This document shows positions 24,320 to 31,791 of a DNA stretch of 54,823 nt, in pieces; position 1 is the first letter of the stretch, and each line of letters opens with the position of its first letter. Where the stretch lies: assembly GCA_016222905.1 (NCBI GenBank), contig JACRPZ010000045.1:1-54823 (forward strand), in the 5' to 3' direction. The position numbers were made by a program, and so were the translations under genes. The stretch comes from Nitrospirota bacterium. GTDB lineage: Bacteria > Nitrospirota > Thermodesulfovibrionia > UBA6902. Under the pieces are notes generated by a model, which saw only the letters and a program-made list of their open reading frames with translations, was not told where the DNA came from and searched no databases.

Positions 24320-24399
24320 GCAAGAAAAGCGCGGTTGCAAGCAAATAATAAAGGGACAGGCGTTGACTTCTCGCGCCAATAATAATATAGTCTTCTAAT

Positions 24400-26391
24400 A
24401 TGAAGAGCAGGATAATTATTTTATCTGTCTTTGTCTTTCTTGTCTCCCTCCTTATCGTATTTAATGTTATTTTCCACGAGAGCCTTCGCAATGAATTAGC
24501 CGAGCAATATAACAAACAGCAGCTTCTTATTGCAAAGACCATCTCAGATTCCATTTATAACGCGGTCGAACATCTTGAAGAGGAGATAACATCTCTTGCA
24601 AAACTGCTGGCGATCAGGGGCATTCATAAAAATGAAGGTCTTGAGAAATTTATTACTTCCGCCTTCGAAGAGGCTGATATGGAGATGGATATTGAGCTGA
24701 CAGTTTTTGATAAAGACGGGGCTCAAATATTTTCTCCAAAGAAGGGCAGTTCCTTGTCTGAGGACGATATAAGTTTTTTAAATACGGCCGGAGGGATGAA
24801 GCCGGGAGAAGTTTATTTCCTTGAGAGCATCAAGAAGGATGACAAGAGACTAAAGATGCTAACGCCGATAAAGAAGGAAGGCAGGCTGTTAGGCGCTGTT
24901 TTTCTCAGTATTAATATTGATGATATAAATAAAAAATTTCTTGCCCCGATTACTTCAGGAGAGCGCGGGTATGCATGGATGATTGACAGCACAGGCACAT
25001 TGATTTACCATCCTACTCAGCGTGAGATGATCGGCAACAACCTGTACAGCGCTGATAAGGAGTGTTTCAAATGCCATCGCTCTTTTGAACTTGAAAAAAA
25101 GGTTCTGGAAGGCTCTATTGACTCTGGAAGGTACATTACGCCTGCCGGCGAGGATAAGATCCTTGCCTTCTCAAGAGTGCACATAGGCAGCAATTCATGG
25201 ATAGTATGCGTCTCATCCCCGTACAGTGAAGTTATATCAATAACAAGCAGAAGCATGAAGCTATATTCAGGTTTAGTCGTAGCGATATTTGTAACGGTTT
25301 TTCTGGGCGCCTCTGTTATCGTGCTGAATAACAGACAGAGAGTAAAGACAGAGATGAAGTCGAAAGAAGCGGTTTTGCTTGAAAAACAGAAGCTTGATAC
25401 TATAGTGAGCGCCATCGGCTCCGGGTTGATGTTGTTAGACAATGATAACAGGATACAATGGACAAACAAGACACTGCGGGAATGGGCTGGAGATCTCGAG
25501 GGAAAGAATTGCCGGGTTATATATTCTTCATGCTCTCAAAAGATGGAATCCGAAGATATTACTCACGATATATATAAAGGGCTTTTTGGCAGACAAGGTA
25601 AGATCTTTCAGATAACCTCAGCTCCTGTCAGGGATATGGCAGGAGAAATTATAGGGATGCTGAAGCTTATTCAGGATGTAACAGAGATAAAAAAATTGGA
25701 AGAGAGCATACTTCGCACCCAGAAGCTTGCCGCTCTCGGGCGGGTTGCCGCAGGCATTTCACATGAAATAGGAAACCCGCTCACATCAATTTCTTCATTT
25801 GTCCAGATACTTAAGGAGAGGGCGGAGGATGATTTTACAAAGGAGAGCCTTGAAACCATCCACCGTCATATTATAAGGATAACAGAGATAGTCGGGCAGC
25901 TATCCAGGCTTTCTAAACTTCCGCAGATGGAACTTAAAGAGTGTGACATAAATCACATTATAGAGTCATCTCTTGAGATTGTTAAATATGACAAGAAACT
26001 GAGAAATGTGAAAATAATAAAGGAATTTACTGGCACTATTCCCCCTGTATATGTTGATGAAAATTATCTCTCGCAGGTATTTATTAATCTGATGCTGAAT
26101 GCTGCTGATGCGCTGCAGGATATGGAAGGGACTATTACAATAAGGGCCCTGGTGGATAATAATTCAGTTTTTGTTCAGTTCTCAGACACTGGGATAGGTA
26201 TTCCCGCTGAAAATCTGAGCATGGTATTTGACCCGTTCTTTACCACAAAGGAGAAAGGCACAGGACTTGGGCTTTCCATAAGTTATGAGATATTAGTAAA
26301 ATTCGGCGGTGACTTGAAAGTGGAGAGTCAGGAAAATATGGGGAGCACTTTCTCGGTTGTCCTGCCTTTGAGGAGTTCAGGTAATGGATAA
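24400..26391 (+). CDS. Sensor histidine kinase with a periplasmic c-haem motif
   Basis: 663 residues. Membrane segments at about 4-24 and 287-310 enclose a double-Cache-like periplasmic domain (GERGYAWMIDSTGTLIYHP near 187-206). That domain carries C222-F-K-C225-H226, a complete c-type haem motif. Then a PAS domain (about 325-430), HisKA with the phospho-acceptor H455 (SHEIGNPLTS), and an NtrB-like HATPase with N-, G1 (DTGIGIP) and G2 (GTGLGL) boxes to the end. The gene overlaps the response regulator by 8 bp. A weak TTGACT-17-TATAGT promoter lies at 24363-24391 but would give an almost leaderless message. A haem-bound redox or gas sensor is inferred from the motif. Confidence 0.9.
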   Translation: MKSRIIILSVFVFLVSLLIVFNVIFHESLRNELAEQYNKQQLLIAKTISDSIYNAVEHLEEEITSLAKLLAIRGIHKNEGLEKFITSAFEEADMEMDIELTVFDKDGAQIFSPKKGSSLSEDDISFLNTAGGMKPGEVYFLESIKKDDKRLKMLTPIKKEGRLLGAVFLSINIDDINKKFLAPITSGERGYAWMIDSTGTLIYHPTQREMIGNNLYSADKECFKCHRSFELEKKVLEGSIDSGRYITPAGEDKILAFSRVHIGSNSWIVCVSSPYSEVISITSRSMKLYSGLVVAIFVTVFLGASVIVLNNRQRVKTEMKSKEAVLLEKQKLDTIVSAIGSGLMLLDNDNRIQWTNKTLREWAGDLEGKNCRVIYSSCSQKMESEDITHDIYKGLFGRQGKIFQITSAPVRDMAGEIIGMLKLIQDVTEIKKLEESILRTQKLAALGRVAAGISHEIGNPLTSISSFVQILKERAEDDFTKESLETIHRHIIRITEIVGQLSRLSKLPQMELKECDINHIIESSLEIVKYDKKLRNVKIIKEFTGTIPPVYVDENYLSQVFINLMLNAADALQDMEGTITIRALVDNNSVFVQFSDTGIGIPAENLSMVFDPFFTTKEKGTGLGLSISYEILVKFGGDLKVESQENMGSTFSVVLPLRSSGNG

Positions 26392-27739
26392 AGTTCTTGT
26401 TGTTGATGATGAAATAGACATCAGGAGGGCACTTGAGTTTGTGCTTGTGCGTGAAGGCTATGCTGTTGAAACAGCCTCTAACGGCGCAGAAGCTGTAAAT
26501 AAGTTGAAGGATGAGCATATTGACCTTGTAATAACAGACCTTCGAATGGAGGGAATGGATGGATTTGGCGTTCTGGAGAAATCGCAGGAGATTGCTTCTT
26601 CGACGCCCGTAATAATTATGACCGCTTATGGCTCTATAGAATCAGCGGTTGAGGCGATGAAGAAAGGGGCGGTTGATTATATTATCAAGCCTTTTATGCA
26701 TGAGGAGTTAAAGCTTACAATTAAACGGGTGCTTGAGCACAGCAAACTCTCTCTTGAGAACCAGAGCCTGAGACAACAGCTCAGCCAGTGTTTCGGCTCT
26801 AAAGAAATTATAGGTACATCCGAGCCGATGTCAGGGGTGTTTCATACAGTTGAAAAGGTTGCTCCCACCAGGGCCAATATACTTATTACCGGCGAGAGCG
26901 GGACAGGCAAAGGACTGCTCGCAGAACTTATCCACGAGAACAGCCCGAGAAGGGGCAAGCCTTTTATATCAATAAACTGTGCTGCAATCCCCGAAACCCT
27001 GCTTGAGTCCGAGATATTCGGATATAAGAAAGGCGCTTTTACAGGCGCCACAAAAGACAAAACCGGATTGATGATTATGGCTCATGAGGGGACCCTTTTC
27101 CTTGACGAAATAGGGGATATGCCGCTTCCGCTGCAGTCAAAGCTGCTTAAGGTAATTGAGACAGGGGAGGTTTTGCCGCTTGGGGATACCAGGATGAAGG
27201 TCGTGGATATTCGTATCATCTCAGCCGTAAATAAAGATATAGAGACCTGCATAAAGAATAAAGAATTCAGAGAGGACCTTTATTACAGGCTGAATGTGCT
27301 GGAGATAAAGATGCCGCCATTAAAGGAGAGAAGGGAGGATATTCCTATTCTTGTGAACCATTTTTTAAGGGAATTTAGCGGTTATGCGGAAGGAAAAGTG
27401 AAGGGAATTGACCAGGCAGCCATTAACGCATTGATATCCTATGAATGGCCCGGAAATGTAAGGGAATTAAGAAATGTTATTGAAAGAGCGGTCATTCTGT
27501 CAGACGGCGACAAAATTACTGCCTCTGATTTTCCGCAACATGTAATGGTTAAAAAGGAACTTAACATTGATAACTCTTCTGCAGGGCCTCTGAAATCATT
27601 GGTGTACGAGTATGAAAAGGGGATCATATCAGATGCCATGAAGAAGTATGATGGAAATAAAGAGATGACTGGTAAAGCCCTCGGGATTGACCTTGCGACA
27701 CTCTACAGGAAGATAAATAAATACGGCATAAATGAGTAA
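26384..27739 (+). CDS. NtrC-family sigma-54-dependent response regulator
   Basis: 451 residues. Receiver domain with phospho-acceptor D52 (ITDLRM) and acidic pocket D8-D9. AAA+ domain has Walker A GESGTGKG at 170-177, the sigma-54-contacting GAFTGA at 217-222, and Walker B-like GTLFLDEIGDM near 238-248. A Fis-type helix-turn-helix is at the C-terminus (GKALGIDLATLYRKINKYGI). Overlap with the kinase gene shows a cognate pair. Its targets are probably the two sigma-54 promoters with TTYGCA-N4-TGCRAA sites upstream in this locus, since no other sigma-54 activator is encoded here. Confidence 0.95.
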   Translation: MDKVLVVDDEIDIRRALEFVLVREGYAVETASNGAEAVNKLKDEHIDLVITDLRMEGMDGFGVLEKSQEIASSTPVIIMTAYGSIESAVEAMKKGAVDYIIKPFMHEELKLTIKRVLEHSKLSLENQSLRQQLSQCFGSKEIIGTSEPMSGVFHTVEKVAPTRANILITGESGTGKGLLAELIHENSPRRGKPFISINCAAIPETLLESEIFGYKKGAFTGATKDKTGLMIMAHEGTLFLDEIGDMPLPLQSKLLKVIETGEVLPLGDTRMKVVDIRIISAVNKDIETCIKNKEFREDLYYRLNVLEIKMPPLKERREDIPILVNHFLREFSGYAEGKVKGIDQAAINALISYEWPGNVRELRNVIERAVILSDGDKITASDFPQHVMVKKELNIDNSSAGPLKSLVYEYEKGIISDAMKKYDGNKEMTGKALGIDLATLYRKINKYGINE

Positions 27740-27778
27740 TAGCGTATTCATGACGCTATAGACAGCCTGTTTTGATTG

Positions 27779-28660
27779 TTAAAAGATGAAGGAACGAGGG
27801 TCTTTATATTCGTGGCATTTTGAGCAAAGAGATAATCCCAGCTTTTCGCCTACTTTCCATTCGTGTGCTTTATGACAGTCAAGGCATGAAATCTTTATGT
27901 GTTTGTCATGTCTCCCTATGGTCTGCTGGTTGGTGTGGCAGTTGCTCAGGCAGTCGGCTGAGGCAGGCCTGATTTTGCCGTGAGGTTTATGGCAGTTCCT
28001 GCAATCAACACTGCTCATCGGCGCTTTCTCAGGTATGTTCTTATGGCATTTTAAGCACTTTTCCTTTGTCGGCATAGCTGTTGTGTCGCCATATACATGG
28101 CAGGTTAGGCACGCAAAGCTCTCCATCCCCAGGCCGTGCACCCCTTTATCTTTATGGCATGCCATGCATTTTTTTTCATCCGGCATGAAGTTATGCATGC
28201 TGGCGGCATGGCATTCTTTGCATTCTATCTTCTCCATAAAGACATGCTTTGCATGGCCGTAAGACTTCCTCATTGAAACAGCCCCTTGCGTTGCTTCATC
28301 AAGGTGGCATGTCTTGCAGGTTTCCCATGGCGCGATGCTGCCGTGCTTTTGAGGGGTATGTTCTTTATTGCCGGAGATGACGTATTTTATCAGAAGACTG
28401 TTTTGACTGATAAGGCTCATTGAATGGCAGGTTTGGCAGACTATGTTGTTGTGAGAGCTCTTCTGCCATGAGAGGTAGGACTCCTTCATCAAATGGCATA
28501 ATTCACAATACTGCGGGTCATTTTTAGTAAAGTTATAATATTTATAGCCATTCGCAGCCCCCATTATCACAACCGCGATTATCAGAACGATTACGAGCGG
28601 TTTGGAATTTTCAATGAACCTCGTGATAAATTCGATGATGTATTTATATATTTTACCCAT
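27779..28660 (-). CDS. Membrane-anchored multihaem cytochrome c (NapC/NirT-like, about 11 haems)
   Basis: 293 residues. One N-terminal membrane anchor (about 20-38) is followed by a NapC/NirT-like start (YCELCHLMKESYLSWQKSSHNNIVCQTCH) and then many cytochrome c3-like sites. I count ten CXXCH motifs (CELCH, CQTCH, CKTCH, CKECH, CMACH, CLTCH, CLKCH, CRNCH, CLDCH, CSKCH) and one CX3CH (CLSNCH). It is convergent with the response regulator, 39 bp from its stop. Likely takes electrons from menaquinol across the periplasm. The terminal acceptor is unknown. Confidence 0.9.
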   Translation of the reverse strand: MGKIYKYIIEFITRFIENSKPLVIVLIIAVVIMGAANGYKYYNFTKNDPQYCELCHLMKESYLSWQKSSHNNIVCQTCHSMSLISQNSLLIKYVISGNKEHTPQKHGSIAPWETCKTCHLDEATQGAVSMRKSYGHAKHVFMEKIECKECHAASMHNFMPDEKKCMACHKDKGVHGLGMESFACLTCHVYGDTTAMPTKEKCLKCHKNIPEKAPMSSVDCRNCHKPHGKIRPASADCLSNCHTNQQTIGRHDKHIKISCLDCHKAHEWKVGEKLGLSLCSKCHEYKDPRSFIF

Positions 28661-28864
28661 TTATATGCCCTTGCAAAAGGAGATGCATAGAATGTAACAT
28701 TTTTTTGATTTATTTTAAATGTTTTTTGTGATATTTTACATGGACATCACTTTGGTGGTTTTTCAGCCTCTCATGTGTGAAGAGATAAATGGCTAAGCCT
28801 CATGCTGATCTATAGAAGTTTCAATCTGTATTTATTCGTCTCATGTATGTAAAGGCGTTTTCAA

Positions 28865-29161
28865 ATGAAGCCGGTTGTAAAGACAACATTATTGGCAGGC
28901 GCTATTTTTGGCATGGTACTGGGGGTTTCAGTGGCCCTTTCCATAGATTTTATGATGTCTGGCGCATCTGAAGGAGGATGGCATGAATCAGTTAAACACG
29001 ATGTCAGCTTATTTTTTGGCACTGACTGGGCAGAGAGGAACTGGTTCATTTACTCTGGAATAGTTGTAATTGTTTTAGGAATCGGCGTAATAGGCGGTAT
29101 AATCGGAGCTGCTTTTGGCTTTATAGTCGGCAAATTTTTCAGCATTATGAGCAATTCCTGA
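28865..29161 (+). CDS. Small membrane protein upstream of dsrC (unknown)
   Basis: 98 residues with two membrane segments (about 7-28 and 60-93). The second is glycine-rich (GIGVIGGIIGAAFGFIVG), and the segments are joined by a hydrophilic loop containing GGWHE and FFGTDWAERNW. It is similar in style, but not clearly in sequence, to the small proteins at 20333 and 20696. Only a weak ribosome-binding site is visible. I do not recognise a family. It is 15 bp before the next gene, probably co-transcribed. Confidence 0.6.
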   Translation: MKPVVKTTLLAGAIFGMVLGVSVALSIDFMMSGASEGGWHESVKHDVSLFFGTDWAERNWFIYSGIVVIVLGIGVIGGIIGAAFGFIVGKFFSIMSNS

Positions 29162-29176
29162 GAAAAGAGGAAATTC

Positions 29177-29515
29177 ATGGCAAGAACGCTTCCATTACAA
29201 TGTCCATTCTGTGATAATTATCTGGCGAGGCCTGCTGATATTAATTTTAAGTCAATTGAACTGACAGGAGGGATTTGCAGGTGCGGCGCGGTTTATGTCC
29301 TTGACCGCACCGGTCATAATCTCGGTGAGATATATCTGGACGCGCTCGGTTTTCTCTGCAGGGGCGATCTTGATAAATCCCTTTCTATGGGCGCTGATGA
29401 TTATGATGAGGCGATTCTTGATTACAATTTTGCTTCAAACACGACAGGGGGGAGAAGCCAGACAGAGAAGACCGGCAAACTCCTTTTCGTTAAGCTGAAA
29501 GCCGTCGATAATTAG
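29177..29515 (+). CDS. Zinc-ribbon-like protein upstream of dsrC (unknown)
   Basis: 112 residues. C9-x2-C12 (QCPFC) and C34-x-C36 (GICRCG) form a likely zinc knuckle. The middle is acidic (MGADDYDEAILDYNF) and the end basic. RBS AGAGGAAA precedes the ATG. No known domain recognised. Location between a small membrane protein and dsrC suggests a Dsr-linked role, which is inference from position only. Confidence 0.65.
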   Translation: MARTLPLQCPFCDNYLARPADINFKSIELTGGICRCGAVYVLDRTGHNLGEIYLDALGFLCRGDLDKSLSMGADDYDEAILDYNFASNTTGGRSQTEKTGKLLFVKLKAVDN

Positions 29516-29571
29516 AGGCTTTTGCCGCTAATATGAAACCAAATAAATTATATTAGCATAGGTAAAGATTA

Positions 29572-29593
29572 TATAAGTTTTTTTTATTTGACC
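29572..29593 (+). promoter_or_regulatory. dsrC upstream element shared with dsrA
   Basis: Matches 11168-11189 at 20 of 22 bases (TATAAG, T-tract, ATTTGACC). TTGACC would be a -35, with TTAAAG 17 bases on. It lies 118 bp before the dsrC ATG. Confidence 0.45.
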
Positions 29594-29710
29594 GAAAACG
29601 GCTTTTTATATTAAAGTGTTTAGGTTTTAAGGACTGAAATAACTTGCAAAAATATATTCCAATTTAGTATTTTAACCACACGACAAAACCAAAAGGAGGA
29701 GTATTAAATT

Positions 29711-30046
29711 ATGGCTTCAATTGAAGTTGACGGCAAAAGTTATGAGATTGACGATGACGGCTATCTTGTTGACTGGCAGCAGTGGAATGAGAATATAGCT
29801 ACTCATATGGCAAAGGAAGAGGGGATAGACCTTACTGAGGAGCACTGGGAAATTATCAGATTCCTCAGAGACTATTTCCAGAAGTATCAGATTGCCCCTA
29901 TGATAAAGATTCTCACCAAAGAGATCGGGAAGACAATGGGTAAGGAGAAGGGTAACACAAAATACCTTTATCAGCTTTATCCTGCCGGTCCGGCAAAGCA
30001 GGCATGTAAGTATGCCGGGCTTCCAAAACCAACAGGCTGCGTATAA
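29711..30046 (+). CDS. dsrC: DsrC, sulfur-carrier protein
   Basis: 111 residues, the TusE/DsrC family. The C-terminal arm has both redox cysteines: C99 and the penultimate C110, separated by ten residues (ACKYAGLPKPTGCV). This is the diagnostic spacing of true DsrC, which forms the trisulfide product of DsrAB. The WNENIA.. and LTEEHWEIIRFLRDYF segments match the fold core. RBS AAAGGAGG is strong. It is monocistronic, with a hairpin after the stop, and separated from dsrAB by 16 kb. Confidence 0.97.
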   Translation: MASIEVDGKSYEIDDDGYLVDWQQWNENIATHMAKEEGIDLTEEHWEIIRFLRDYFQKYQIAPMIKILTKEIGKTMGKEKGNTKYLYQLYPAGPAKQACKYAGLPKPTGCV

Positions 30047-30061
30047 AAAACTATAAAGATG

Positions 30062-30116
30062 AGCTTAAAGGGTTGGCGTTGCTTATTACTTATTAACAGT
30101 GCCAGCCCTTTAAGCT
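30062..30116 (+). terminator. Large hairpin after dsrC
   Basis: AGCTTAAAGGGTTGGC (30062-30077) pairs with GCCAGCCCTTTAAGCT (30101-30116), with one G-T wobble and a 23-nt loop. The T-run is absent, so it may stabilise the dsrC mRNA as well as limit readthrough. Confidence 0.7.
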
Positions 30117-30207
30117 AAGTCTCAAAATTAATTTATATTGCTGATATGCTGCGGATCGCTGAAAACGGACTCCATGCAGCTTCAGATCGAGATTTGAATT
30201 ATAAAGA

Positions 30208-30726
30208 ATGAACCTCAACGACCTTTTATTAGAGAAAAGATCGGCAATTCTGCAGAAGTGGTTCGATCTGATTATAGAGACTTATCCTGAAGAGACCGCA
30301 AAATTTTTAAAGAGCCAGAAGAATCAGTTCAGCAACCCTGTAGGCCACACAATTTTAGAAGGCATAGAAGAGATCTTTAATGAAGTTCTCGGTGAGCCTG
30401 ACCCAGAAAAGGTTGCTATATATCTTGATAGTATAATCAGGATACGGGCTATACAGGAATTCTCCCCATCAAAAGCGCTAAGTTTTCTTTTTCTGCTCAA
30501 GAAAGTGATAAGGGCAGAAGTTATTAACGAGACCCCTGAATATCATATGCTTGAGGAGCTTTCAGTAATAGAGTCCAGGATTGATGATCTTGTAAATATT
30601 TCTTTTGATATATACATGCAATGCCGCGAGAAGATTTACGAACTTAAGGCAAATGAGGTTAAGAACTGGACATACAGGCTGTTGAAGAAGACGAATATGG
30701 TGAAAGAATATAAGGCGGAATGTTAG
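30208..30726 (+). CDS. RsbRD N-terminal-like protein preceding dsrM
   Basis: 172 residues, all helical: LLLEKRSAILQKWFDLIIETYPEETAKFL at the start and LSVIESRIDDLVNISFDIYMQCREKIYELK at the end. This matches the RsbRD N-terminal globin-like domain (often annotated 'RsbT co-antagonist RsbRD') that commonly sits directly upstream of dsrMKJOP in sulfate reducers. Role unknown; a sensor or assembly factor is plausible. Weak RBS. 71 bp to dsrM. Confidence 0.8.
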   Translation: MNLNDLLLEKRSAILQKWFDLIIETYPEETAKFLKSQKNQFSNPVGHTILEGIEEIFNEVLGEPDPEKVAIYLDSIIRIRAIQEFSPSKALSFLFLLKKVIRAEVINETPEYHMLEELSVIESRIDDLVNISFDIYMQCREKIYELKANEVKNWTYRLLKKTNMVKEYKAEC

Positions 30727-30797
30727 TCGCTGGCATCGAAGTCAAAAAAGTTGAAATATTTTCTCGGAATATCAATGAAGTGAAAGGAGGCAGCTAA

Positions 30798-31787
30798 ATG
30801 GGAATCTTTTTTTCCTTCTCCATGATTATAGCGCTTGTTGTAATCGCTTTTGCCGGTGTTCAACTGGCAAATATGCAGTTCATCTTCGGAGTGGTTATTC
30901 CCTATGCAGCAATTGCGACATTTTTAATCGGTGTAGGATTCAGGGTCTATAAATGGGGACGTTCTCCTGTTCCGTTCCGCATTCCCACAACCTGCGGGCA
31001 GCAGAAGTCTCTTCCATGGATCAAGCACAGCAGATTTGAAAACCCTGACAGCACGTTTGATGTGGTTGTCAGAATGGCGCTGGAGGTCTTTCTCTTCCGG
31101 ACGCTTTTCAGGAACCTGAAGGCGGAGACGAGAGAGGGCAGGGTCGCATACGGTTCTGATAAGTGGCTATGGCTGGCAGGTCTTGCTCTCCATGTCACAT
31201 TTTTTGTAGTTCTATTACGCCATCTGAGGTTTTTTATGGAACCTGTGCCTTTTTTTGTTAATCTCACTGACTCGCTTGACGGTTTTATGCAGGTCGGCAC
31301 CCCTCATCTCCTGATAACAGGCGTGGTGCTTTTGCTTGCCGCAGTTTATCTCTTCTTCAGAAGAATCAGCATTCCACAGGTTCGCTACATATCACTCCCG
31401 GCGGATTACTTTCCCCTGTTTTTGATTATGAGTATCGCCATTTCAGGTATACTTATGCGCTATTTTACCAAAGTGGATCTTGTGCGGATAAAGGCGCTGA
31501 CAATGGGGTTGGTGACAATAGGCCCGGTTGAAACTGACGGTATTGGGGCGATCTTCTTCGTACATATCTTTCTCATCAGCATACTCCTTGCCTACTTTCC
31601 TTTCAGTAAGCTTATGCATATGGGAGGTGTTTTTCTTAGTCCGACGAGGAACATGGCAAATAACAGCCGTATAAAGAGACACATAAATCCGTGGAATTAC
31701 CCTGTTAAGGTTCATACATATGAAGAGTATGAGGAAGAGTTCAGGGATAAGATGAAATCTGTAGGATTACCCTTAGAAAAGGAGTGA
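30798..31787 (+). CDS. dsrM: DsrM, membrane cytochrome b subunit
   Basis: 329 residues, NarI-like haem b protein of the DsrMKJOP complex. About six membrane segments, with histidines in helices (WLWLAGLALHVTFFVVLLRHL near 116-135; FVHIFLISILLAYFPFSKLMH near 250-270) as haem b ligands. The last 50 residues are cytoplasmic. RBS AAAGGAGG is ideal. It oxidises or reduces menaquinone and passes electrons to DsrK. 4 bp to dsrK. Confidence 0.95.
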   Translation: MGIFFSFSMIIALVVIAFAGVQLANMQFIFGVVIPYAAIATFLIGVGFRVYKWGRSPVPFRIPTTCGQQKSLPWIKHSRFENPDSTFDVVVRMALEVFLFRTLFRNLKAETREGRVAYGSDKWLWLAGLALHVTFFVVLLRHLRFFMEPVPFFVNLTDSLDGFMQVGTPHLLITGVVLLLAAVYLFFRRISIPQVRYISLPADYFPLFLIMSIAISGILMRYFTKVDLVRIKALTMGLVTIGPVETDGIGAIFFVHIFLISILLAYFPFSKLMHMGGVFLSPTRNMANNSRIKRHINPWNYPVKVHTYEEYEEEFRDKMKSVGLPLEKE

Positions 31788-31791
31788 ATAT

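Noticed and set aside
24363-24391. Sigma-70 promoter for the sensor kinase
   Set aside because: TTGACT-17-TATAGT is present, but the start would fall next to the ATG; readthrough from the upstream operon is at least as likely, so it was not listed separately.
28738-28756. Second CRP-like site near the gene at 28865
   Set aside because: GTGAT and ATCAC arms are present but the spacing is wrong for the CRP/FNR class.
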